Part shown: in pieces, positions 56,679 to 64,000 of the stretch
How the letters are laid out: every line of letters starts with the position of its first letter
How positions within the stretch are numbered: position 1 is the stretch's first letter
DNA from: Budvicia diplopodorum
GTDB taxonomy: Bacteria > Pseudomonadota > Gammaproteobacteria > Enterobacterales > Enterobacteriaceae
DNA length: 64,000 bases
Reading direction: 5' to 3'
Assembly (NCBI RefSeq): GCF_009800925.1
Contig: NZ_WOYF01000015.1
Span: 27,574-91,573, forward strand
Translations under genes and position numbers: made by a program
Notes under the pieces: generated by a model
Database searches by the model: none
What the model was told of the DNA's origin: nothing
What the model saw: the letters and a program-made list of their open reading frames with translations, nothing else

Positions 56679-57331
56679 CGCCAAAAGAGCTGATAGCCCG
56701 TCGGGTGGCCTTAGAGCTTCAGGACGGTGATGTGGTTAATCTGGGGATTGGCCTGCCCACCATGGTGGTTAACTATATTCCCGATTGGGTTGATATTACC
56801 TTTCAGTCAGAAAACGGTTTTCTCGGTATTTGCGCTTGTGAGGAGGGGGAACACGATCCCGATCTGGCGAATGCCGGAGGGCAGCCGTGCGGTATTATTC
56901 CCGGAGGTTCAACCTTTGATAGCGCCTTCTCATTTGCACTGATTCGCGGTAATCATGTGGACGCCTGTGTATTAGGTGGGCTGGAAGTCGATCAGCAAGG
57001 GAATCTGGCCAACTGGATGATCCCCGGCAAAATGGTACCGGGTATGGGCGGTGCCATGGACTTAGTGACCGGTGCCAGAAAAGTGATTGTGGCAATGGAG
57101 CACTGTGCAAAAAACGGCTCATCCAAGATTTTACCACGTTGTACATTACCCTTAACGGCGCAATGCTGTGTTTCTGTGCTGGTAACCGAGCTTGCGGTTT
57201 TTGAATTCAGAGACGGGCATTTGGTTTTGATCGAACATGCTCCGGGCGTTTCGCTGGCGCTGATTAGTGAAAAGACTGATGCGGAATTTATTGTTGATGC
57301 TAGTTTCAAATCAATGAATCTTGCCCTTTAA
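56675..57331 (+). CDS. 3-oxoacid CoA-transferase subunit B (AtoA-like)
   Basis: A 218-residue beta subunit with the catalytic glutamate in QSENGFLGI (near residue 48), [20 protein letters not shown] and [18 protein letters not shown]. Ends the operon. Confidence 0.92.
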   Translation: MTPKELIARRVALELQDGDVVNLGIGLPTMVVNYIPDWVDITFQSENGFLGICACEEGEHDPDLANAGGQPCGIIPGGSTFDSAFSFALIRGNHVDACVLGGLEVDQQGNLANWMIPGKMVPGMGGAMDLVTGARKVIVAMEHCAKNGSSKILPRCTLPLTAQCCVSVLVTELAVFEFRDGHLVLIEHAPGVSLALISEKTDAEFIVDASFKSMNLAL

Positions 57332-57412
57332 GCGCTGTAATTATGCTGTTCTGTCTTAGTCAGGATGGAACAGCACTTCTTCTATTGATTCAATAAAATC
57401 CCTTATTACCAC

Positions 57413-57542
57413 TTAAACGTTTCAGCTTTTCTCCATTATTCTCATTTTATCGAAACGTTTCGATGGCGATCACAAATTCCTCATAAATCTTTTACTTTAT
57501 CCGCTTATGTTTCTAAACTTTGAACTAACGAAACGTTTCGAT
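57413..57542 (+). promoter_or_regulatory. rbs promoter region with RbsR and CRP sites
   Basis: ATCGAAACGTTTCGAT at 57449-57464 is a perfect palindrome; AACGAAACGTTTCGAT at 57527-57542 is a second copy 78 bp away, and TAAACGTTTCAG (57413-57424) a weaker third. They match the RbsR operator. TTCGA-TGGCGA-TCACA (57459-57474), sharing bases with the first operator, resembles a CRP site. Confidence 0.8.
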
Positions 57543-57555
57543 GGCGGTAAACCGG

Positions 57556-57975
57556 ATGAAAAAAGGCACATTACTCAATTCAACCCTCTCTTGGGCTATC
57601 TCCCGTCTGGGGCATACGGATACTCTGGTGATTGGCGATGCGGGCTTACCGGTTCCGGCTGGCGTTGAGCGTATTGATTTGGCGCTGACCCACGGCGTAC
57701 CTTCATTTTTGCAGGTATTTGACGCAGTGACTGACGAAATGCAGGTTGAAAAAGCCATAGTGGCCGCAGAAATCGCAGATAAAAACCCGCAGATGCATCA
57801 GCAATTGCTGACTCGGCTAAATGAGCTAGAGCAGCGTCAGGGAAATACCATTGTGGTGGAATATGTGAGCCACGAAGAGTTTAAAGCGTTGTCTCATGAC
57901 AGCCGCGCGGTTGTGCGTACCGGTGAATGTTCACCCTACGCCAATGTAATTTTATGTTCCGGCGTTGTGTTCTGA
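57556..57975 (+). CDS. rbsD: D-ribose pyranase
   Basis: A 139-residue protein converting beta-pyranose to furanose ribose. Start at the ATG at 57556 (MKKGTLLN) by comparison with RbsD; the earlier ATG at 57541 lies in the operator. [19 protein letters not shown] and C-terminal [19 protein letters not shown] are diagnostic. Confidence 0.95.
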   Translation: MKKGTLLNSTLSWAISRLGHTDTLVIGDAGLPVPAGVERIDLALTHGVPSFLQVFDAVTDEMQVEKAIVAAEIADKNPQMHQQLLTRLNELEQRQGNTIVVEYVSHEEFKALSHDSRAVVRTGECSPYANVILCSGVVF

Positions 57976-57984
57976 GGTACTGAT

Positions 57985-59490
57985 ATGCAACCTCTACTTC
58001 AAATTAGCGGTATTGAAAAATCCTTCCCCGGCGTCAAGGCCCTGTCGGGCGCGAGCCTGAACGTTTATCCCGGTAAGGTGATGGCGTTGCTGGGGGAGAA
58101 CGGTGCCGGTAAATCTACCCTGATGAAGGTGTTGACCGGCATTTATACCAAAGATGCGGGTCGGATTGAGTATTTAGGCCAAGAAGTCGCGTTTAACGGC
58201 CCGAAATATTCTCAGGAAGCCGGTATCGGCATCATCCATCAGGAACTCAATCTCATTTCGCAGCTCAGCATTGCCGAAAACATCTTTCTGGGGCGTGAGT
58301 TTGTTAACGGCCTTGGCAAAATTAACTGGAAGAAGATGTATGCTGAAGCCGATCGCCTGCTGCGGCGGTTAAACGTCCAATACAGCAGCCGTCGTCTGGT
58401 GAGTGAGCTGTCTATCGGCGATCGACAAATGGTTGAAATTGCCAAGGTGCTGAGCTTTGAGTCCAAAGTCATCATTATGGACGAGCCTACCGATGCGTTG
58501 ACCGATACAGAAACCGCCTCACTGTTTAACGTGATTAATGAGCTACGGGCTCAGGGCTGCGGCATCGTTTATATTTCTCACCGTTTAAGAGAGATCTTCG
58601 AAATTTGCGACGACGTTACCGTTCTGCGCGACGGCGAATTTATCGGTGAGCGCCCGGTTGCTGAACTCGATGAAGACCGCCTGATTGAAATGATGGTCGG
58701 TCGTCGTCTCGATGAGCTGTATCCTCGCTTAGATCAGCCGCGCGGCGGTTTACGCCTTCAGGTGAAAAATCTTTCTGGTAAGGGCGTTCATGATGTGAGC
58801 TTTGACCTTTACCGCAGTGAAATTTTGGGCATTTCCGGTCTGATGGGCGCTGGCCGTACTGAACTGATGAAGATGATTTACGGCGCCTTGCCTCACGCTC
58901 ATGGCAGCGTGATCCTCGACGGGCAGACCATTCGGGTCACCAATCCTCAGGATGGGCTAAAGAACGGGATTGTCTATATTTCTGAAGATCGTAAAGGCGA
59001 TGGCTTAGTGCTTGGTATGTCGGTTAAAGAGAATATGTCGTTAACCGCACTGCGCTATTTTAGCCAGCGCTGGGGCTCGCTTAAGCACGCCGAAGAGCGT
59101 CAGGCGGTTAATGACTTCATCAAGCTGTTTAATATCAAAACCCCGACCATGATGCAGCCTATTGGCCTGCTTTCCGGCGGCAATCAACAAAAGATCGCTA
59201 TTGCCCGAGGCCTGATGACCCGGCCTAACGTATTGATTCTTGATGAGCCCACTCGCGGCGTTGACGTTGGGGCAAAGAAAGAGATCTATCAGCTTATCAA
59301 TCAGTTCAAGCGTGAAGGGCTGAGCATCATTCTTATTTCATCAGAAATGCCGGAAGTTATCGGCATGAGCGATCGCATTTTGGTTATGCATGAAGGCCAT
59401 ATTAGCGGCGAATTTCCTATTGAACAGGCAACACAAGAAGTACTGATGGCTGCTGCAGTCGGCAAACAGTACGGCGTTACTCAGGAGTAA
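57985..59490 (+). CDS. rbsA: ribose ABC transporter ATPase
   Basis: A 501-residue double ATP-binding protein: first Walker [10 protein letters not shown] (about 38-46), first signature LSIGDRQM, second Walker [10 protein letters not shown], degenerate as in the family, and second signature LSGGNQQK followed by [11 protein letters not shown]. Confidence 0.97.
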   Translation: MQPLLQISGIEKSFPGVKALSGASLNVYPGKVMALLGENGAGKSTLMKVLTGIYTKDAGRIEYLGQEVAFNGPKYSQEAGIGIIHQELNLISQLSIAENIFLGREFVNGLGKINWKKMYAEADRLLRRLNVQYSSRRLVSELSIGDRQMVEIAKVLSFESKVIIMDEPTDALTDTETASLFNVINELRAQGCGIVYISHRLREIFEICDDVTVLRDGEFIGERPVAELDEDRLIEMMVGRRLDELYPRLDQPRGGLRLQVKNLSGKGVHDVSFDLYRSEILGISGLMGAGRTELMKMIYGALPHAHGSVILDGQTIRVTNPQDGLKNGIVYISEDRKGDGLVLGMSVKENMSLTALRYFSQRWGSLKHAEERQAVNDFIKLFNIKTPTMMQPIGLLSGGNQQKIAIARGLMTRPNVLILDEPTRGVDVGAKKEIYQLINQFKREGLSIILISSEMPEVIGMSDRILVMHEGHISGEFPIEQATQEVLMAAAVGKQYGVTQE

Positions 59491-59496
59491 TACACA

Positions 59497-60465
59497 GTGA
59501 ATACGTCACAGACCCCGTCACCAAGCCGCTTGAACAAAGAGTGGTTGCTTGAGCAAAAGTCGCTGATTGCCCTGATCGTGCTGATCATTGCGGTCTCGTT
59601 CTTGAGCCCGAATTTTTTCACCGTTAACAACATGTTTAACATCCTGCAGCAAACGTCGGTTAATGCGATTATTGCCGTAGGCATGACGCTGGTCATTTTA
59701 ACGTCGGGCATCGACCTGTCGGTCGGTTCTTTGCTGGCGCTAACCGGTGCCATTGCGGCTTCGCTGGTCGGGCTGGAAATTAATGCCTTTGTCGCTATTG
59801 CTGCATCGTTGGCGTTAGGCGCAGGCGTTGGTGCCGTTACCGGCGTTATCGTTGCCAAGGGTAAAGTGCAGGCTTTTATCGCCACGCTGGTGATGATGTT
59901 GATACTACGCGGTGTTACGCTCCAGTTTTCTGACGGCAGCCCGCTGAACCTTGGGTTTTCTGACAATACCGATGTGTTTGAATGGTTTGGTATTGGCCAG
60001 CCTTTAGGAATTCCAACTCCAGTCTGGATCATGGCAATCGTGTTTATTGCCGCCTGGTATTTACTCAACCATACCCGTATGGGGCGCTATATTTACGCTT
60101 TGGGTGGTAATGAACCGGCAACCCGCCTATCGGGCATCAGCGTCGATCGGGTTAAGATTATTGTTTACTCCCTATGTGGCCTGTTGGCTGCGCTGGCCGG
60201 TGTTATTGAGGTCGGGCGTTTATCTTCCGCTCAGCCAACCGCTGGCGGTGGATATGAACTGGATGCGATTGCCGCCGTTGTGTTAGGCGGAACCAGTCTG
60301 GCCGGTGGTCGCGGTCGGATTACCGGAACCTTGATCGGTGCGCTGATTTTGGGTTTCCTAAGTAATGCACTGAATTTATTAAGTATATCGTCCTACTTCC
60401 AAATGATCGTGAAAGGCGCCGTCATCCTGTTGGCGGTATTAGTAGATAACAAGAGCAGTAAATAA
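59497..60465 (+). CDS. rbsC: ribose ABC transporter permease
   Basis: A 322-residue inner-membrane permease with [23 protein letters not shown], typical of the carbohydrate-uptake-2 family, and [23 protein letters not shown] near the C-terminus. GTG start 6 nt after rbsA. Confidence 0.96.
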   Translation: MNTSQTPSPSRLNKEWLLEQKSLIALIVLIIAVSFLSPNFFTVNNMFNILQQTSVNAIIAVGMTLVILTSGIDLSVGSLLALTGAIAASLVGLEINAFVAIAASLALGAGVGAVTGVIVAKGKVQAFIATLVMMLILRGVTLQFSDGSPLNLGFSDNTDVFEWFGIGQPLGIPTPVWIMAIVFIAAWYLLNHTRMGRYIYALGGNEPATRLSGISVDRVKIIVYSLCGLLAALAGVIEVGRLSSAQPTAGGGYELDAIAAVVLGGTSLAGGRGRITGTLIGALILGFLSNALNLLSISSYFQMIVKGAVILLAVLVDNKSSK

Positions 60466-60482
60466 CCTTTTATATAGGAATA

Positions 60483-61376
60483 ATGAGAATGAATATGAAA
60501 AAGCTGGCCATGTTAGTTTCTGCTACAGCATTAACCCTGTCGGTTAGCGCTGGCGCGATGGCAAAAGATAACATCGCCCTTGTGGTCTCCACTCTGAATA
60601 ACCCGTTCTTTGTTTCAATGAAAGACGGTGCTCAGAAGAAAGCCGATGAACTGGGCTACAACCTGATCGTACTAGACTCGCAAAATAACCCGGCTAAAGA
60701 GCTGGGCAACGTGCAGGACTTAACGGTTCGCGGTGCAAAATTGTTACTGATTAACCCGACAGATTCTGATGCGGTAGGCAATGCGGTCATGCTGGCGAAC
60801 AAAGCCAACATTCCGGTGGTAACGCTGGATCGTGCGGCAAACAAAGGCACGGTATTAAGTCACGTGGCTTCTGATAACGTGGCCGGCGGTAAAATGGCCG
60901 GTGACTTTATTGCGAAGAAACTGGGCGATAGCGCCAGAATTATTCAACTGGAAGGTATTTCCGGAACCTCGGCGGCCCGTGAACGCGGTGAAGGCTTTAA
61001 ACAGTCAATGGCAGCACATCCGTTTACCCTGTTAGCTAGCCAGCCTGCTGACTTTGACCGCACCAAGGGGCTGAACGTGATGCAAAACCTGCTGACCGCT
61101 CACCCTGACGTACAGGCTGTATTTGCCCAGAATGATGAAATGGCATTAGGCGCAATGCGTGCACTACAAACGGCCGGTAAGAAAGACGTTCTGATCGTTG
61201 GCTTTGACGGTACTAACGATGGTCTGAAAGCGGTGAAAAGCGGTCGCTTAGGCGCCACTATTGCCCAGCAGCCTGAGCTGATCGGTAGTAAAGGCGTTGA
61301 GGTTGCCGATAAGATCCTCAAAGGCGAGAAGGTTGAAGTTAATAACCCGGTTGAGCTGAAGCTGATTGCTGAATAA
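60483..61376 (+). CDS. rbsB: periplasmic D-ribose-binding protein
   Basis: A 297-residue protein with signal peptide (cleaved after AMA) and mature start [20 protein letters not shown] as in E. coli RbsB. Start is at 60483 after TAGGA; the ATG at 60489 (MNMKK) is the equivalent of the E. coli start and equally possible. Confidence 0.97.
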   Translation: MRMNMKKLAMLVSATALTLSVSAGAMAKDNIALVVSTLNNPFFVSMKDGAQKKADELGYNLIVLDSQNNPAKELGNVQDLTVRGAKLLLINPTDSDAVGNAVMLANKANIPVVTLDRAANKGTVLSHVASDNVAGGKMAGDFIAKKLGDSARIIQLEGISGTSAARERGEGFKQSMAAHPFTLLASQPADFDRTKGLNVMQNLLTAHPDVQAVFAQNDEMALGAMRALQTAGKKDVLIVGFDGTNDGLKAVKSGRLGATIAQQPELIGSKGVEVADKILKGEKVEVNNPVELKLIAE

Positions 61377-61698
61377 GTAAAATCTCCTAGATCCCGGCGA
61401 AAGCCGGGATCTAGGTTTTAGCTGGCAGATTAACGTTTGGCTTAAGGGCTGAGGGTTATTCATTCAGTTTTGCCGTAAGTTTCGTCCACATGAGTAACGC
61501 CGGAATAATGGCTTTTTCTGGTGGACGAAGGGCGGTATTTTTGAGTTCTAGTGGGCGGAGGGCCTACCATACCTAGGGGGCTCCGGCGGTTTTCGCCGCT
61601 ACGACCCCAATGGTATGCTCTCCTTCCATTCGATATTTGCCCGTTAGTTCTTAGGCCGCATCGTAAAATTTTTTAGCGTTTTCCCCAGAGGTATCAGT
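61377..61698 (+). other. structured rbsB-rbsK spacer
   Basis: Three hairpins: a 13-bp stem CCTAGATCCCGGC-GAAA-complement (61386-61415) then TTTT, a likely partial terminator that would leave rbsB more abundant than rbsK; TTCGTCCAC (61481-61489) pairing with GTGGACGAA (61521-61529); and a nested set TACCAT/ATGGTA, GGGG/CCCC, CGGCG/CGCCG (61565-61615). No reading frame recognised. Confidence 0.6.
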
Positions 61699-62625
61699 AT
61701 GTCAGCGAAGAAATTAGTGGTGTTAGGCAGCATTAACGCTGACCATATTCTTAACGTGAATGAGTTTCCTCGCCCCGGTGAGACGATTACCGGTAGCGAT
61801 TACCGGATCTCTTTTGGCGGTAAAGGGGGAAACCAAGCGGTAGCTGCGGGCCGTAGCGGCGCGAATATCACTTTTATTGCCTGTGTCGGTGATGATGATA
61901 TCGGTAGGCAGGTTTGCAAACAGCTGTCTCAGGACAACATTGATATCCAACCGATAGAAACTATTGCCAATATTAACACCGGTATAGCGATGATTTTTGT
62001 TAATAGCAAAGGTGAGAACGTTATTGCTATTGACGCCGGTGCCAACGCATCGGTCACGCCGGACTATTTAGCCAAATATCGTCAGCAAATTATTGATGCC
62101 AGCGCGTTGCTAATGCAGCTAGAGACGCCGTTAGAAACCATTATTGCGGCGGCAAAGCTGGCAAAAGAGCATGCGACATTGGTCGCCTTGAATCCGGCAC
62201 CGGCCCGTGAACTACCCGACGAGCTATTGGCCAATATTGACATTATTACCCCCAATGAAACAGAAGCCGAACAGCTGACCGGCATTGCGATACACAGTAA
62301 CGATGATGCCAATCGCGCGTCGGCGGTGCTTCATGCCAAGGGAATTCGCACGGTAATCATTACGTTGGGCAGCCGGGGAGCCTGGGTTAGCGTTGAAGGG
62401 CATGGAAACCTGATTGTCGGCTACAAAGTTAAACCGGTTGATACCATTGCTGCGGGCGATACCTTCAACGGTGCTTTGATCACGGCGCTGCTTGAAGGGC
62501 GTGAGCTGGCCGATGCAGTGAAGTTTGCCCATGCTGCGGGTGCCATTGCGGTAACGCGCCGGGGAGCTCAGCCTTCCGTGCCGTGGCGTAAAGAGATCGA
62601 TACATTTTTAGCGAATCAGCAATAG
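61699..62625 (+). CDS. rbsK: ribokinase
   Basis: A 308-residue PfkB-family kinase: [31 protein letters not shown] and the catalytic [13 protein letters not shown] with anion-hole GAGD-like segment. Phosphorylates ribose at O5. AGAGGTATCAGT precedes the start. Confidence 0.97.
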   Translation: MSAKKLVVLGSINADHILNVNEFPRPGETITGSDYRISFGGKGGNQAVAAGRSGANITFIACVGDDDIGRQVCKQLSQDNIDIQPIETIANINTGIAMIFVNSKGENVIAIDAGANASVTPDYLAKYRQQIIDASALLMQLETPLETIIAAAKLAKEHATLVALNPAPARELPDELLANIDIITPNETEAEQLTGIAIHSNDDANRASAVLHAKGIRTVIITLGSRGAWVSVEGHGNLIVGYKVKPVDTIAAGDTFNGALITALLEGRELADAVKFAHAAGAIAVTRRGAQPSVPWRKEIDTFLANQQ

Positions 62626-62635
62626 GAGCTACGCA

Positions 62636-63637
62636 GTGGCAACGATGAAGGATGTCGCCCGCTTAGCCGGGGTTTCGACGTCAACGGTTTCACACGTGAT
62701 TAATAACAATCGCTTTGTGAGCCAGCCGGTCAGGGATAAAATTCTTTCCGCCGTTGCTGAACTGAGCTACTCGCCGTCAGCGGTTGCCCGTAGCCTTAAG
62801 GCCAAAGAGACGCGTACCATCGGGATGTTGCTCACTTCCAGTAACAACCCGTTCTATGCTGAAGTGGTGCGTGGCGTAGAGCAGAGCTGCTATGAGCGCG
62901 GCTATAGCCTGATTTTATGTAATACCGAAGGCAATACCGAGCGCATGGGAGCCAGCTTAGAAACGTTACTCCAGCGGCGCGTCGATGGCCTGATTCTGAT
63001 GTGCAACGACCGCAATCCTCTGTCTGAAGCGCTATTCCTTCACTATCCGACCCTGCCCATTGTCATGATGGACTGGGCACCGTTTAACGGCATGTGCGAT
63101 ACCATTCAGGATAATTCTTTACTCGGCGGTCAGTGTGCGACCAACTATCTAATTAGTAAGGGATACCGGCGTATCGCCTGTATTACCGGCCCGCAGGATA
63201 ATACTCAGGCCTGTCGCCGTTTGTCCGGCTACCAACAGGCAATGATCATGGCTGGCTTAGCGCTGGAAGATGACTATCAGATCTTCAGTAACTTTGAGTT
63301 TTCCGGTGGTCTGGAAGCCATGCAACGGCTACTTCAACTGCCTGAACCGCCTGATGCCGTATTTACCTGTAACGATGCGATGGCCGTTGGCGTTTATCTG
63401 GCGCTGAGCCGTAAGGGACTCAAGCCGGGGCAGGATATTGCGGTAGTCGGGTATGATGATATTGAGCTCGCGTCGTTTATGTCACCGCCGCTGACCACCA
63501 TTCATCAACCGACGGATGCATTGGGTAAATTAGCCATTGATACGCTGCTGGAGAGGCTAGAAACTCAGATCGTTGAACCCCGCACGCTGGCACTAACGCC
63601 AAGGCTGATAGAACGTGAATCCGTCGGAATGCTTTGA
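62636..63637 (+). CDS. rbsR: ribose operon repressor RbsR (LacI family)
   Basis: A 333-residue regulator: LacI helix-turn-helix at the N-terminus ([28 protein letters not shown] in parts, with the hinge [12 protein letters not shown]), then a periplasmic-binding-like ribose domain. GTG start with AGGAG, 10 nt after rbsK. Expected to bind the palindromes upstream of rbsD. Confidence 0.96.
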   Translation: MATMKDVARLAGVSTSTVSHVINNNRFVSQPVRDKILSAVAELSYSPSAVARSLKAKETRTIGMLLTSSNNPFYAEVVRGVEQSCYERGYSLILCNTEGNTERMGASLETLLQRRVDGLILMCNDRNPLSEALFLHYPTLPIVMMDWAPFNGMCDTIQDNSLLGGQCATNYLISKGYRRIACITGPQDNTQACRRLSGYQQAMIMAGLALEDDYQIFSNFEFSGGLEAMQRLLQLPEPPDAVFTCNDAMAVGVYLALSRKGLKPGQDIAVVGYDDIELASFMSPPLTTIHQPTDALGKLAIDTLLERLETQIVEPRTLALTPRLIERESVGML

Positions 63638-63718
63638 TCGGAAAAGTTTTTCGCTGCCGCTGAGTTAAATTCTGGTCTTTTCCGGGCGCTATTTTGTTCT
63701 TGGGCGGCTGTTCCATTC

Positions 63719-63796
63719 TTTTTGCCCTTGTCCCTGTTCCTGTTCCTTTGTCCTTGCCCTTGCCCTTAGCCCTTCACTCTTAACCCTTGCCCTTGT
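63719..63796. repeat. CCCTTG-type short tandem repeat tract
   Basis: Degenerate repeats of CCCTTG and CCTGTTCC on the plus strand, about 78 bp, with the complement-like GAAGGGCAAGGGCAAG at 63934-63949 beyond the long hairpin. Confidence 0.6.
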
Positions 63797-63801
63797 AGTC
63801 G

Positions 63802-63918
63802 GGTCGTCATCCCGTTGAAAAACAGGACCCAGCTGTTGAATTTGACCTTTGTTTTTGTCTTTTAAATTCAAGTGAATAAGGTCAAGGACTGGGTCCGTTT
63901 TTCAACGGGATGACGACC
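63802..63918. repeat. long inverted repeat (hairpin) downstream of rbsR
   Basis: Left arm 63802-63832 and right arm 63889-63918 are complementary over 30 bp with a single bulged A (GGTCGTCATCCCGTTGAAAA... and its complement). A second stem, TTGACCTT/AAGGTCAA, lies inside. Could be a miniature element; the rest of 63638-64000 holds no recognised gene. Confidence 0.75.
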
Positions 63919-64000
63919 AGAAGGGATCAGAATGAAGGGCAAGGGCAAGCCTCCCGCTGTCATTGAATACACGAACACACGTGATTCGCCAAACCGCCGG

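Overview
The window is a chromosomal segment of a gammaproteobacterium of the order Enterobacterales. The evidence is the core block dsbD-cutA-dcuA-aspA-fxsA-groES-groEL-epmB-efp-ecnB-sugE next to a tRNA-Phe gene, which matches the order around pheU in enteric bacteria, together with ERIC-like repeats, a sigma-32 groE promoter and a complete rbsDACBKR operon. A less-studied enteric family such as Budviciaceae is possible, but this is inference. No rRNA, CRISPR array or plasmid origin was seen.

Left part (1-18 kb), accessory metabolism: a partial yfdC-like channel gene; a MarR-type regulator divergent from a small thioredoxin-like gene; and a ten-kilobase NIS-siderophore locus on the minus strand (IucA/IucC synthetase, TonB receptor, PLP decarboxylase, SbnA-like synthase, opine dehydrogenase, MFS exporter, periplasmic binding protein). 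A clear Fur box separates the locus from a divergent CitE/HpcH-type gene. Then come a frameshifted PIN-domain gene, a PaaA2/ParE2-like toxin-antitoxin pair, and a bicovalent BBE-type flavoprotein.

17.5-25 kb: an IclR regulator and a divergent operon (dgoK, dgoA-like aldolase, N-acyl-D-amino-acid deacylase, RidA family, sodium symporter, D-serine-dehydratase-like PLP enzyme). Two identical-type palindromes in the divergent promoter are probable IclR operators. The operon reads as a route for a D-amino-acid conjugate plus a 2-keto-3-deoxy sugar acid.

25-39.5 kb, a composite genomic island at tRNA-Phe. It holds TacAT, AbiE, HigBA and ParDE toxin-antitoxin modules, an orphan DUF6088/AbiEi-like gene, an OLD-family nuclease, an MltR/HEPN-type protein, a FecCD-type metal or siderophore ABC importer, two copies of a P4-satellite-like leader plus gene, three broken P4-type integrases and a second, imperfect copy of the tRNA-Phe 3' end. 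Several islands seem to have inserted in tandem and decayed.

39.5-51 kb is conserved core. DcuA carries a one-base deletion that alters its last about 30 residues. A guanidine-II riboswitch precedes sugE.

51-57.3 kb: a TetR-type regulator with two palindromic operators and a divergent operon (cyclase-family hydrolase, MFS carrier, BKACE, thiolase, two CoA-transferase subunits) that should convert an unknown beta-keto acid to acetyl-CoA units.

57.4-64 kb: the ribose operon with RbsR operators, an unusual structured rbsB-rbsK spacer, and at the right edge a long hairpin flanked by CCCTTG-type short repeats.
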